Source: Ecdyonurus torrentis (taxonomy: Eukaryota > Arthropoda > Insecta > Ephemeroptera > Heptageniidae). Taken from it: a stretch of DNA of 64,000 bases. The notes under the pieces were generated by a model. It did not search any database. It was not told the DNA's origin and worked only from the letters and a program-made list of their open reading frames with translations. Both the position numbers and the translations under genes were made by a program. Shown piece after piece: positions 51,679 to 64,000 of the stretch. The stretch is from NCBI GenBank assembly GCA_949318235.1, contig OX439127.1, positions 16,611,756 through 16,675,755 on the forward strand, in the 5' to 3' direction. Numbering within the stretch: position 1 is the first letter of the stretch; each line of letters begins with the position of its first letter.

Positions 51679-54600
51679 TGCATGTTACTCATCGCCTCGC
51701 ATCTTGTCTTGTCCAAGTCGACCATCACAACATGATAAAAGTAAAAGGTAGAGAAGTGCAGCAGTGAACACCTCTCTCATTGTGATTGATGCTTTAACTC
51801 ATATTGGTATGGTAAAAATTGGTAAAATCCTTTGACTGGCATATTCTATATAACCTACTGTACCTTATGTAGAGGTACATTAGGATGTAATATAATACAG
51901 CCAACTTTTGATTTCAAGAACTTCCAAATACTCAAGTCAGGTCAGCAGGAGCTAAAAATGTGTCATTTAAATGATCAATACTTTGATTTTGTGAAAGGAC
52001 TACTTTCTGGATCCCTTATAACAACATTACAAAATTCAAGAGTTGACTGCATCCCTTTCCTCCCAGGAATGAAGAGTTAACTGAATTAGCCAAAAAGTGT
52101 CAAAGAAAAATACCTCCTATTAGAGCATAATGACTTTTTCTTTCATAACTTTAAGAGTAGTAATAGATGAATATAAACTTAACTTGAAATGATCAGACGA
52201 GAGAAAACAGATTTGTGATGAAGCACATTGACACAGAGGTCACATTCAAAATACTTCCTCTTATTGTCAATGGCTTTGGTATCTCAATACACCTACATTG
52301 AGGTAAATTTTACTTACCGAGATGCCACGAATGATTCCAATCTGTCCAGTCAGTCCTGCATCGTCATGAGTATCCTTGATACGAACTTCCAGGTCAGTGG
52401 TATGCCAGTCTTGCAGGGTGAGATGCTCCATACCTAACATAAAAAATTATGTCAGTCATTTGCCCTGGATTCCCCCATGATCTTAAACTTACCAGCCCCA
52501 GGAGTCTGAGGATTGAATGGCGAAGCAGCTCCTGCCAATGGACTATAGCCTAAGGGAGAAGGAGTTCCAAATACTCCACTTGGCGATGGACTCGGCTGAT
52601 ATGTTCCGGCCACAGGACTTGGTGTGGATACGTAGCCCCCTGGACTTGGAGTAGCTGTAACATCAATGTAAACATGTCATACTGCAGAAAATTAAGAGAT
52701 TGCAGATTACTTACGTCTGTAGCCAGCTGCTGGAGATGGAGACTGGTGATATGGAGAGTATGAATGGTTAGACGTTCCATACATGGTACCTGGTGTAATT
52801 GGTGGCTGTGGTGTGTATGGTCCTGCAGGAGTATCAGGTTGGTATCCAGGTGTACCTATGAACATTATAAACACAGTTAGCATTGACTTACAATGAAATT
52901 TATCAGTGCACTTCACTTACTTGGATTGTAACCAGGTGATGGAGATGGATCATCTAGTGAGTAGTTGTCAAGGTCGCCAGAACGTGCCGGAGTGTTTGTC
53001 ACTGTGGGATCCCAAGCACCTGATTGGCCAGGTGTGCGAGAACCATCATGAGATGGTGTCATACTGCCATAATGAGGAGTACGAGAGCCAGCTACAACAT
53101 CAAACACAATGCATTAACATCAAATTAACACAAATAATAATAAAACCACTTCTTTACTTTTTGCACTTAATATTATAATGCTAAGTACACACTCACTGTA
53201 ATAAAGATTAAGGACTGATTTTTATCCAATTTTCATAAGTGAGCAAGATACTTACAGTCGTACATAGGTGTTTGAGAGCCAAGCATAGGTGTCTTTGCTC
53301 CCTCGCGATACATTGGTGTAGCACCGCCAGCTCCATATACTGGTGTGCGGCTGTAGCTTGTGAAGTAGCCCTCCTGTGTAAATACAATATAAAATATTAA
53401 TACCAGCATGGAAACTCAAGTTTGGAGAGCCTTTAGCACTTACCTTTGTAGGCATTCCAACTCCAGCAATATGTGAGCGATCCACTGAGATGGTCTGACA
53501 AGTAGAGTGTAACTCAACACGAGCTGTGGATTCTGTAGCATCTTTAACGATGCCCACATTACCTATAAGCACACAACATATAATGTTAGCAAACCGAATG
53601 TCAACAAACATTGTTTGAAAAATAAATTTCATTAGCTACTTTTGTATGGCCCTCCAGTGATCTTGATTGTCTGTCCAATGAGTTCTCGGTCCCTCCTGAT
53701 GTTACCTCCAGAGAAGCCACCACGGCCACGGCCTCCTCCTCCGCCCCTGTTCCCGCCCCCACCCCCACCCCTGCCACCACCTGAGGGGTGCATGGGAGAG
53801 GCAATGCGTGGAGACATGAAGCCCAAATTGCCTGATGTAGTGGTAGCACTAGTCTGCTAAAGAAAGTCAAAGTGATTACAGAAGAAAATAGGGGAATACA
53901 GTTTTTCTGTACAGCATACCTTTATTGCTATTTTTTTTTGAATTATTATTAAGGAAGCTCATAGTTATTTGTTAAGACAAAAAAAAAAAAAAAATAATAA
54001 TAATAATAATAATAAAAAATAATAATAAAACTACTTTTGATAGGATTTGTGTAATAACAAGTAGATGGCTACCTTAGCTCCTCCTGCAAGTTGCAAGTGA
54101 CGGGTCTTGCAAACAAAGATCCCTCCATTGTCTAGGAACATGCGAGAGTGGAGGAAGGCAAAATTGCGATAAAGATGCTTGATTTCACCTTCGCGGCCCT
54201 GGAGAAAAATAAAACACAATTTAATACAGAACAATATAACTTATATAAAATAAATTTTAAAATTACACTATAACATCTACAATTACAAGTAAATTTTACT
54301 TGCAAGGCATGATAATAATAATAAACTTGACTTACAGCATGTGGTCCATCTACTACTTTGACAATATCCCTGACTTGAATGTTGTTTTGTTCCAAGTCCA
54401 GAGCCTGCACATTGCGTGCCTCACGTTTCTTCTGCAATGCCTGAGGTTTTGCCTCGACTAATTTGCCATGCATGGACAGAACGTGAAAGTTTTCTCTCTC
54501 TAGACGCACAATGACTCCCACAGTTTGAGGACTGTAACATTAAGGCCTTATATTAGGCATATGGAAAGAGTATGTAATTTATCTGTACATAAAAATAGCA

Positions 54601-57600
54601 CATTTAAATTTTGTTAACTCAACAGGTTGAGCATGTACAAGTGTTAAATTACTTTGTGGTTTATTGTTGAGCTGAAGTACTTACTCTAGCATGACGAGAT
54701 CACCCCATTGAAACTGTCCCAGAGAGTCTACACCAGTAGCCATGTCTGAGCAGAGTTGTAGATCTCGAGGTAGAACTTCCAGTTCATGCATACTTAGATC
54801 AGAAAACAGCACAATGCGATTCTCCTCGACACGCACTATCAGCCCTGTATCGCCTTCATAGCGACCAGACAGAACTTTTACATGGTCTCCCATCTTGAAG
54901 TACTTCCTTAGTTCACTGGCTTGGAATTCTAGGTGTTCCTAGTAAAACATGACAGCAACATTAATATGGATCATTTTTAAGTATAATCAAACTCATGCCA
55001 GCACACAGCTTTGTCGCTGTTACTCAAAAAGTTTTCTTACATTTGTTTCTAGAAAGGGGGCAAAAAATATATGTTGAACTTACGGTTAGTTCTTCATGCT
55101 TGGGCATGACAGTGACCTTGTTGCCCTCTATAGCTGTGATACGACCCTGCAAGTGCATTAGTTCACCTTCGCACACTTCCACACAATCTCCTGTCGAGAA
55201 GGAGTGTGTGGCTTCATCTTTAGTGGCAATGGTCTGGGGCATCTCCAAGTCAATGCCCTCTGGTGCTTCTTCAAACTTCTCTAGCTCGGATAGTGTTGGC
55301 TTCACACCTAAACACACCAAACATCACAGTCAATCAAGTTTATCTCCTCACAATTTTCAACACATTTGGGCACTAAGGATAAGTCTCGAAACCTACCTTC
55401 TGCAAGAATAGCACTCATCGTGAAATTCTTATAGAGGAATCCTTTTCTGGAGAACCTGTTGCCTTCAAAGATCAAGAAATCTCCATCCCTGGTAACTTCT
55501 CCTCCTATGGAACGGATTGACTCAGGATCAAAAGGTTTGGCTACAGGACGACGTTTTTTCTTGCGTTTACTACTATCGTCCTGGGTAGACCTTAGGGCTC
55601 CTCTCAAACGAGTGTAGTCAATTCTGGGTAGCAGCTTGAGATGCACCAAGTTCTGGGCAAGGTCAACATAGTCCACTTGGGCAATGTCATCTTTGTAGAT
55701 GCCTGCAATAACACAGAAGTAAGTAAATGTCCATACAAGTGGTAATGCAATGCTTATTGTCAGTGCGCACCTCTCTTTAGTCTGACCCACTGCTTGGGCT
55801 TCAGGCCAGTCTGCTCCTTCACGACACGAAGTACATCTGTCATTTCCTTGATGGGCACCATCTACAAATAAAAGTTGACACCATCTTAATATTGTTTACA
55901 ATAGCTTTATTGAATAAAAGAAAAATCACACATATAAAAATAATAATAATGGAAAAAAGTTTTAATTTGTATAACTAGAAATAAATATTGCCATTTTAGT
56001 AAAGCTCACCTGCTGCTTCCATTGTCCCAAGCGTAGATTGCCCACATTCAGAATCAGCTGTTTGACATGAGTTTGTTTGAAAGCCTCAACGTAGATGTAA
56101 CCCTTGGCTCCTTCTGGTGCTATCACGCTCTTGATTTGGAGGGGCTCTGGTGTGCCCAAGTATGCTACATATTTACGCATCAAAGACAAGACAGTTGCTT
56201 TCTCCTCACCAATACGACATTTAACCATCCATAGGTTAGGATCCCTAGTTTAAAAATAAAAAAAATATTATAAAAAAAAAAAAAAAAAAAAAGGTGAATT
56301 TTTAATTTTCATTACTTACTTTACGCCGGGTAGTAGAGTCTGCTGTGTTATTTCATCTGACATTTCTTCACCTCCATCACCAAAGTGACGAGCAACCGCT
56401 GACTCATCGGCATACTTTTTACGGAGGTACTCTTCAATTTCATCTTCCTTTTGGGAACTAAAAATAAATGCATCATCAGTAAAATAAAAAAATGATAATA
56501 ATTAAGTAAATAAAAGTTTAAAATAAAATTATTGGGGGGGGGGGGGAGATAATAAGATTTAAAAACTCCATTGTATTATAATTTTCTATTATACTGCATT
56601 GTAGATAAAACTTAAATAATCTCAAGTATGTCTGATTAAGGGAGTGTATGATACAGATATTGAATATTATAAAATGAACTTACTCCCAAAGGTTATGACC
56701 TCGGCGACGTCCCTCAATTTCCCGGGCAGTGGGCCCCAGTTCATCAATCTCATTGCCAACAATGCCACCTGGGTCAGCTCCTTCTTCCCATTCATCTTCT
56801 TCCTCTACTTCATCATCTACTTCTGCCTCATCTATGATGAAGCCACCAAACCTGTCCTTCTTCTTACGTTTGCGGGGACGACCATCTTCCTCTTCATCTT
56901 CTTCCTCATCATACTCATCCTGCAGACACATGAGGATTTATCCATCAGCAAAGCAAAAAAATCAATAATAATAATAATAATAAAATTACATAGTGAAACC
57001 ACACTCCAGGAATTATTTTTCAGAATGTGGGGAGAGGGGGAAGACTTCAATATATGGGAGAATTACAATGATTGGGGGGGGGGGGGGGGGGGCAACTGAA
57101 TTTTTGCCTGTGTAACATCACATTAAAATGTGTGACAAAATATAATAATAAATACTGTAATCAAACCTCATCAGAATTGATAATTTCTTCTCCCTCAGGC
57201 TCTTGCTCATCTTCCACTTCTTCTTCATCTCCTGGACGAGCTTCTTCAGCCTCGTCATCCCTGCCTACGCCTATATAACACAATATAATTACACCACATT
57301 AATGATGTTTGTGCTAATGATGTTTGAAATATGTTAGAGTAATGGTATGCTCTGTGTTCCAGAAAACGAAGGGAAAATAATATTTTTCAACTAATTCTTC
57401 TTTGCAACATTTAAAAGCATGGTATGCAGGGTTGATGGACAGCATTAACTTTATAGTACAGTATTAATAACTATTTTAAATTTCTGTCACAAAAAGACAA
57501 AAAATTAAAATGATACAACAAGAAGCTATCATCATACTGTTGTATCTAATTTTCAATGCAATGTATTTCACTTAGAGAACTCATTATTTTTAAGTATGTC

Positions 57601-57961
57601 TGATGAGTGTACCTCTGTCATCCTCGTCCTCGGAGCCACTTGCTGATCTCCTCCTGTGGTGCCTGCGATGTTGTTGTACATCCTCATCATCCTCACTGTC
57701 ACTTGCTCGGCCACCGTGGTCGGAGCCTTGGAACGATCCGCGAGAACCTCGAGATCCGCGATCGGATCCATGATAAGAGCCACGCTCTGAACCATGCTCT
57801 GAACCACGGTATGAACCACGTTCGGATCCACGATCCGATCCTCGGTCTGAACCTCTATCAGATCCTGCATCTGATCCTCCATCATCAGACATTCGATCAC
57901 CCCCTCGGCCAACACTTTCAGCATCTGAATTGTAGTTACTGCCATCCTCGCTATCAGACAT
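48342..57961 (-). CDS. SUPT5H (Spt5): Transcription elongation factor Spt5 (DSIF large subunit), complete, 19 coding exons
   Basis: With Spt4 it forms DSIF, which binds RNA polymerase II to control pausing and elongation in the nucleus. Coding exons, 5' to 3': 57613-57961, 57167-57270, 56684-56919, 56320-56457, 56010-56244, 55771-55861, 55397-55702, 55084-55307, 54685-54938, 54336-54531, 54073-54198, 53640-53856, 53444-53562, 53256-53373, 52921-53091, 52715-52855, 52493-52654, 52318-52433, 48342-48578. All phases agree; 1,179 residues. Domains: Ser/Arg/Gly repeats (to 116), acidic region with RKRKKK (117-275), NGN domain (about 276-384, [13 protein letters not shown] [10 protein letters not shown]), KOW domains (for example [48 protein letters not shown]), an RGG-rich linker (about 768-800), KOW5 ([16 protein letters not shown]), the C-terminal repeats (SRTP.YGS, then TPSP units, about 880-1060) and a final conserved KOW-like domain ([19 protein letters not shown]). 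The ATG at 57961 follows an acceptor 17 bases upstream. Confidence 0.99.
48623..48883. mobile_element. TIR element with multiple subterminal repeats, about 261 bp
   Basis: The ends ATATCGCCGTGGCCGCGCCC and, inverted, ATATCACTCTGGCTGCGCCC continue into AAAGGGCGTACTTGCATTT on both sides. The 17-base motif GGGCGTACTTGCATTTG or its inverse occurs five times plus one degenerate copy. On the right side it forms tandem units of about 33 bases with TTGTACTGGACAAAAAT. Many copies of a terminal motif are usual where transposase binds non-autonomous DNA transposons. It lies in the last intron of Spt5. Confidence 0.85.
48891..49290. mobile_element. Foldback MITE, about 400 bp, adjacent to the previous element
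   Basis: The left arm CCTTGTCAACTTACTTTTTT, ATCATTTAGAATACTAGATTG and GTAATTACCATACCTTAT is inverted at the right end, finishing AAGTAAGTTGACAAGGACTTT. The inner arms pair through TTTTGACGGTTATTTCACGC and ACTTCACAATGTACC. The loop holds CACGTGATAAATTTAAGCCCC. Arms about 150 bases; no gene. Confidence 0.88.
50041..50507. mobile_element. Large foldback element, about 465 bp
   Basis: The left arm GTGCAGTAAAAAGTAAGTGA … CCCAATTATCTTACGCGTCA … TCTTTTTTGATCGAAGTTCT is inverted in the right arm, which ends TCACTTACTTTTCACTGCAA. Arms of about 200 bases at high identity. In the last intron of Spt5. Confidence 0.92.
51146..51290. mobile_element. Small foldback MITE (CAGGGGTGAA ends)
   Basis: The left end CAGGGGTGAAATTGAAAATG is inverted at the right as TTTCAATTTCGACCTCCACT plus TCACCCCTG. 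About 145 bp, with no coding potential, in the last intron of Spt5. Confidence 0.75.
51466..51875. mobile_element. Foldback element, about 410 bp, with a (CT)n tract in its loop
   Basis: The left arm CATAAGGTACAGTTGGTTAC … ATGCCAGTCAAAGGATTTTA … CACTTCTCCACCTTTTACTT is inverted in the right arm, which ends TACTGTACCTTATGTAG. Arms about 135 bases. The loop contains about 15 CT units (51648-51674). In the last intron of Spt5. Confidence 0.88.
53854..53859 (-). promoter_or_regulatory. Tandem NAGNAG splice acceptor in Spt5
   Basis: The minus strand reads TTTAGCAG before ACTAGTGC. Splicing at the first AG adds a Gln codon and at the second omits it; both keep the frame after the conserved AGGAK. 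Confidence 0.7.
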
Positions 57962-57978
57962 AACTCAGATCTTGAGTC

Positions 57979-60546
57979 CTAAACAAAAAGAACACAAAAA
58001 ATACCAAATGTTAAAATAATAGCAGAAAAATCTTGCTACAAAATAGATGTTATCCTCATGTGTAGGAAAAGGTATGGTTTTGTTTTTAAACCTAATTGCA
58101 CAGATTATCTTACATTGCATAGACAAAAATTATCACTTAACTCTATGTATGTAGTTTGTACATACTACCGGTACGTACAAGTAAGTACAACTGACCCATA
58201 AATCACCAGTCCCAGAAAAAACAAACCAAAGCATTCATATCTCCAAATGGCATATATATGGAACATATAACCTACTAAAGGCCATAACAATTTTAAGGTT
58301 CCCCCCCTCCCCATTGTTGAGGTCACAATTGCTATTTAACTGTACAATATTTGAGTAAGGTTTTCATCAGTTTGGTTTATTGTACTTGATGATTTCTAGG
58401 GACTTCTGATGGAACAAAACAAAGTATTAATTAATAAATAAAAGTATTAATTTTCAAAGAGAATTGCATTTTCTTCACCTTAAAACTGGATTCTATTAAT
58501 TTATTATTATTACTTTTTGTTACGTCAATTTTAACCTATTACAAATATGAATACACTCTATTCGTGCCTTTCATGTCCAGTGCGATTTAATTAATTTTTA
58601 AGTGTTGTAATTATAAGCATTTAAAATATTTCAAAGACGCTTTAAGCACCTTTTTTAATAGCAATGGTATTAACTTATTTTCCAAACATTGAAATTTTGG
58701 TCAGAATCAAATAAATTAAATATAAATGTTGGTAAAAAACACTTTTCTCTAATTCCACCCTTATCAAAAGAAAATAGATTACTGCCCTCTCTTAAATATG
58801 AAAAGCAAATCTATTTTGCCCACATCAGAAACAACATTTTTAGAATTAACAGTATATCCGATACTTTGAATTGGTCCACTCACTGATCAGATGTTTGCGT
58901 TAGACTGAGGAAGGGTGTATTTTTACTGGGGTCACTTAAAAATACTGTAAGCTTTCCAACTTTAAGAAATGTTTATTTTTCATATAGTCATCTATATGGT
59001 ATAATATATTGGGGTCAATCGCCTTGTTCTAATGACGTATTTGTTATGCAAAAGCGTGCGATTAGAACCATTTTTGGTACCTACCCTCCTATGTCATGTC
59101 AGCTTCATTTTTTTAGAATTAAACATTTTACCATTGCCATGTAATATATATTTATGAATGTGTTAAATTTTTACAAAGATATCCTTCTTGGTTTAAAACA
59201 GTCCGCAGTGTCCACTCATATAAAACTCGTTATAGGAGTGACAATTATTAGATTAACAATAAGCATTTATCACTTAGTAAAAAGGGCCCAGAATATTGTA
59301 TTCCTCAAATATATAATGCGCTACCCCCTGGTATTAAACAATATAAATTATATTTATTTAAGAAATCAGTACAGAAATACCTGCTTGAAAACATATTTTA
59401 CATACAATGTATGATTATTTAGCAGTTAAAAATGTCAAATATAATTGATCTTAAATAGGATATAATTTGCTATAAATTTAATTATATTTTATTGTATGTA
59501 TGTTGTGTTGACTGTAAATCTGTAAAGACATGGAACGTAATAAAATATTATATCTTATTTTAATGTTTTCGTTTTAACACTGAGGCGTAAAAATATTTGT
59601 ATACAGTACCAGTATTTTTTTTTTTTTTTGTCATACCTACAGGTATGTAATGTGACATCGTACCAAATGTTCCCTAAATATGAAATTAATTAATCCAAAG
59701 AGAACTAATATCATGTATGTATACATGCATCATGAGTACAACATTGAGTGACAAACAAAATTTGGTATGTATCATACATACATTATGGTATGCACGGTAT
59801 GTATCAGCAGCGAGAGCAGGGTGCAGAGACGAGATGAGCCTTGTTATTACACGCACACTTAACTGAAAAGCTGAGATTCTTTGCCTGTATATATCCAAAC
59901 TACACTAACCAAGCTGCGCGAGATGATGTCATTTTAGTAATCAATAATGCGGATATTAATAGATCTCCAAGTACCACTGCCCACCTCCATATTATGTATT
60001 GTTATTTGCAACGTATAAATAATTATGTTTGTGCTAAATACTTAATTCTCATATAAATGTCAAGTAAAAATCGAGTATGCATATATCAGTACTTATGATA
60101 GAATATAAGTTTCTTAGTTTCACAAGGATGTATCACAGACAATGGAACCCATTCCTTTGTAGAGAGACTTGAGACGTATCATCTCGCCTGGATGCCTGCT
60201 GGATGCCAATATGTAATTTATACGTATTACATGCAAACGTAAATTATTGATTTTTCCCAAGATTTCATGCACGTTTAATTTTAATTACGTTAAATAACGT
60301 TACAAAAGTATATAATGAAACGCATGCACCTGAAACATTCCACAAGAAAATAATAAAAAGAACAGGATAGTAATAAAATTGAAAACCCCAATAGTCCCAT
60401 ACGATGCCAATGCAGGAGTATGAATGTGTACTTTTTCAATCTGTCTCACAAATGTATGTCCAACGTAATGCATTAAGTTTACATTTAAAATACACTATAC
60501 AAATCAACAAAAATGAAAATAGATACTAATATGTCTTAGTACTTAC
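57979..60546 (-). other. Spt5 first intron (5' UTR intron)
   Basis: Acceptor CTTTTTGTTTAG lies 17 bases before the coding ATG. The best upstream donor is AATTTT|GTAAGTAC at 60546. The intron carries a LINE remnant (58685-59570), short C- and T-runs and otherwise featureless AT-rich DNA. Confidence 0.6.
58685..59570 (+). pseudogene. Non-LTR retrotransposon remnant: C-terminal part of reverse transcriptase ORF and 3' end
   Basis: Broken frames in one orientation give a conserved order of motifs. WSESNKLNINVGKK (58698 on) is the segment just after the catalytic part of LINE reverse transcriptases. GIIYWGQS and SNDVFVMQKRAIRTIFGTYP (about 59000-59090) follow. After stops and frame shifts come FYKDILLGLKQSAVSTH and LVKRAQNIVFLKY. 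The 3' end has ATGGAACGTAATAAAATATT followed by T/A-rich sequence. This is the CR1/Jockey/I type of LINE, 5'-truncated and dead. It is antisense to Spt5 within the first intron. Confidence 0.85.
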
Positions 60547-60690
60547 AAAATTCTGAGAAATGTGGTTCTAACACAACAATAATTTACATCAATCGTTGGA
60601 AATATCACTCTCCCGGCTGTTTACTGTTGCATCGTTCGTTGTGTTGATTATTGATCGCTATAAGCTGAAGCAATAGCCAACATAGTAATA
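60547..60690 (-). other. Probable non-coding first exon of Spt5
   Basis: The 3' limit is the donor GTAAGTAC at 60546. The upstream limit is uncertain. The sequence (CAACACAACGAACGATGCAA, CAGCCGGGAGAGTG) is less AT-rich than the intron. The ATGs within it are followed by early stops, as expected for a 5' UTR. Confidence 0.5.
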
Positions 60691-61200
60691 TGAAACGAAC
60701 TTTCTTGCGACTTCTTGTGGACATTTAAAATAAAAAGTAAAGAATCAAATGCCTATTCTTTACTCTTCAAATTATTAAAAAATAATAAGAAAGTAAAAAT
60801 TTGCTTATTTGATCACTTTTATGTATAGTTAAAATTGATATTACTTTATTTTTAAAACGACTTAGTAAATTTAGTAACTTATGGTTATTTTTTTTTAGTT
60901 GGTATTTGATGAAAATCAAAAAGTAAAAAAAGTGCTGTCCCCTGGAGGTCCAGGTTGTACTACTTTTTAGCCATGATGGCGGAAAAAATTATTGTTAAAG
61001 TAAACGCATACGCCATCTGTTATTCTTTTTTGCAAAAATTGCTTTGCTACTAAAACATAAATTTAACAGTTATAGACTATTTTCTGCGCAAACTTTATAA
61101 GACATGCATAAATGAAGTTTTGCGCCATTTCAGAACAGCCACATCCTCCTTCCACAGCGTTGAACTGATCGTCTCTCGAGTATTTAATCGCGGGCAAACA
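60691..61200. promoter_or_regulatory. Probable divergent promoter region between Spt5 and a plus-strand transcript
   Basis: Lies between the presumed first exons of two head-to-head genes. It holds GCCATGATGGCGG (a YY1-like core) at about 60971-60983, CTCGAG and TATTTAATCGCGGG (TATA-like) at about 61178-61193, and the GC-rich GGGGGAGGGTCC. No experimental start site can be seen. Confidence 0.4.
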
Positions 61201-61334
61201 AGGGGGAGGGTCCAAAACATACAGGGCAGCAGCTGTGGACGGTGTTTCAAATCATCAACTTCAGAGTAACTAATTTGCAGAACATAAGAAGAATAAAAGT
61301 TTGTCCTCAGCTACTGATCAGTACATCATGTGTG
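61200..61334 (+). CDS. Possible first exon of a plus-strand gene; coding start only ATG-TGT-G
   Basis: A region of balanced composition follows a TATA-like motif and ends at CATCATGTGTG|GTAAGTTG, a strong donor. The last ATG (61328-61330) is followed by TGT and a split G codon, so the protein would begin Met-Cys-(Gly, Ala, Val, Asp or Glu). Class II glutamine amidotransferases (GFAT, asparagine synthetase) begin Met-Cys-Gly, because Cys2 is the N-terminal nucleophile; this fits but is not proof. No following exon was found before the end of the window. It could also be a non-coding 5' exon. Confidence 0.35.
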
Positions 61335-63933
<2,599 letters not shown>

Positions 63934-64000
63934 GGCAAAGTTCTTTGCCCTTATCCTGCTGATTATTTCTTATATCTATGCAGGGTCCCTGCATGTTATT
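63934..64000 (+). CDS. Start of a probable secreted-protein gene, truncated by the window edge
   Basis: AAGATGGCA gives a good start context. The frame reads MAKFFALILLIISYIYA followed by GSLHVI: a lysine, a hydrophobic core and small residues at a likely cleavage site, which is a convincing signal peptide. The remainder is beyond the right edge, so the family is unknown. Caution: TTTCTTATATCTATGCAG also resembles a splice acceptor. In that case GGTCCCTGC would open an internal exon, possibly of the gene starting near 61200, and the signal peptide would be a coincidence. Confidence 0.45.

Noticed and set aside
53642..53860. Proline-rich plus-strand frame
   Set aside because: Antisense shadow of the glycine-rich Spt5 linker exon. 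Plus-strand frames at 52906-53178, 54995-55411, 56644-57099 and 57607-57963 are likewise shadows of Spt5 exons.

Overview
This is nuclear DNA of an invertebrate animal, most likely an arthropod and possibly a crustacean. Multi-exon genes have GT-AG introns. The sequence is strongly AT-rich, with very long (TA)n and (GA)n microsatellites and many short inverted-repeat transposons. The pickpocket-type DEG/ENaC channel, the invertebrate-style GILT genes and the Spt5 sequence all fit an arthropod. The crustacean suggestion rests only on base composition and repeat load and is a guess. No prokaryotic or viral gene was seen.

Layout. (1) 1-10,015, minus strand: the first five coding exons of a DEG/ENaC (pickpocket-like) sodium channel; the rest lies beyond the left edge. 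(2) 13,037-17,709, plus strand: a complete five-exon GILT-family thiol reductase gene; its last intron holds a foldback element and a TA-flanked mariner-like element. (3) 17,750-25,300: AT-rich intergenic DNA with microsatellites, foldback elements and no gene I can support. (4) 25,345-26,263, plus: a two-coding-exon gene for a small secreted, very acidic protein with a cysteine-rich tail, which I do not recognise. (5) 26,300-32,900: intergenic, with several degenerate copies of one repeat and a small TIR element. (6) 32,982-38,058, plus: a second complete GILT gene, paralogous to the first, with one GC-AG intron. (7) 38,300-48,300: intergenic; four decayed copies of one segment in the same orientation, each disrupted by different transposons, including a TIR element carrying a tRNA-derived SINE. 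(8) 48,342-57,961, minus: the complete coding sequence of transcription elongation factor Spt5 (19 coding exons, 1,179 aa), with a 5' UTR exon near 60,550-60,690 and an antisense LINE remnant in the first intron. (9) 60,700-61,334: a probable divergent promoter region and a possible first exon of a plus-strand gene whose coding start is only ATG-TGT-G. (10) 63,934-64,000: the start of a probable plus-strand secreted-protein gene running off the right edge.

The genes are independent eukaryotic units rather than an operon. The two GILT genes share exon number, splice phases and cysteine pattern, so they are an old tandem duplication. The acidic secreted protein lies between them but shows no homology to them. 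I found no CRISPR, toxin or defence system. The most novel material is the acidic secreted protein, the lineage-specific repeats in Spt5, and the dense set of non-autonomous inverted-repeat elements.
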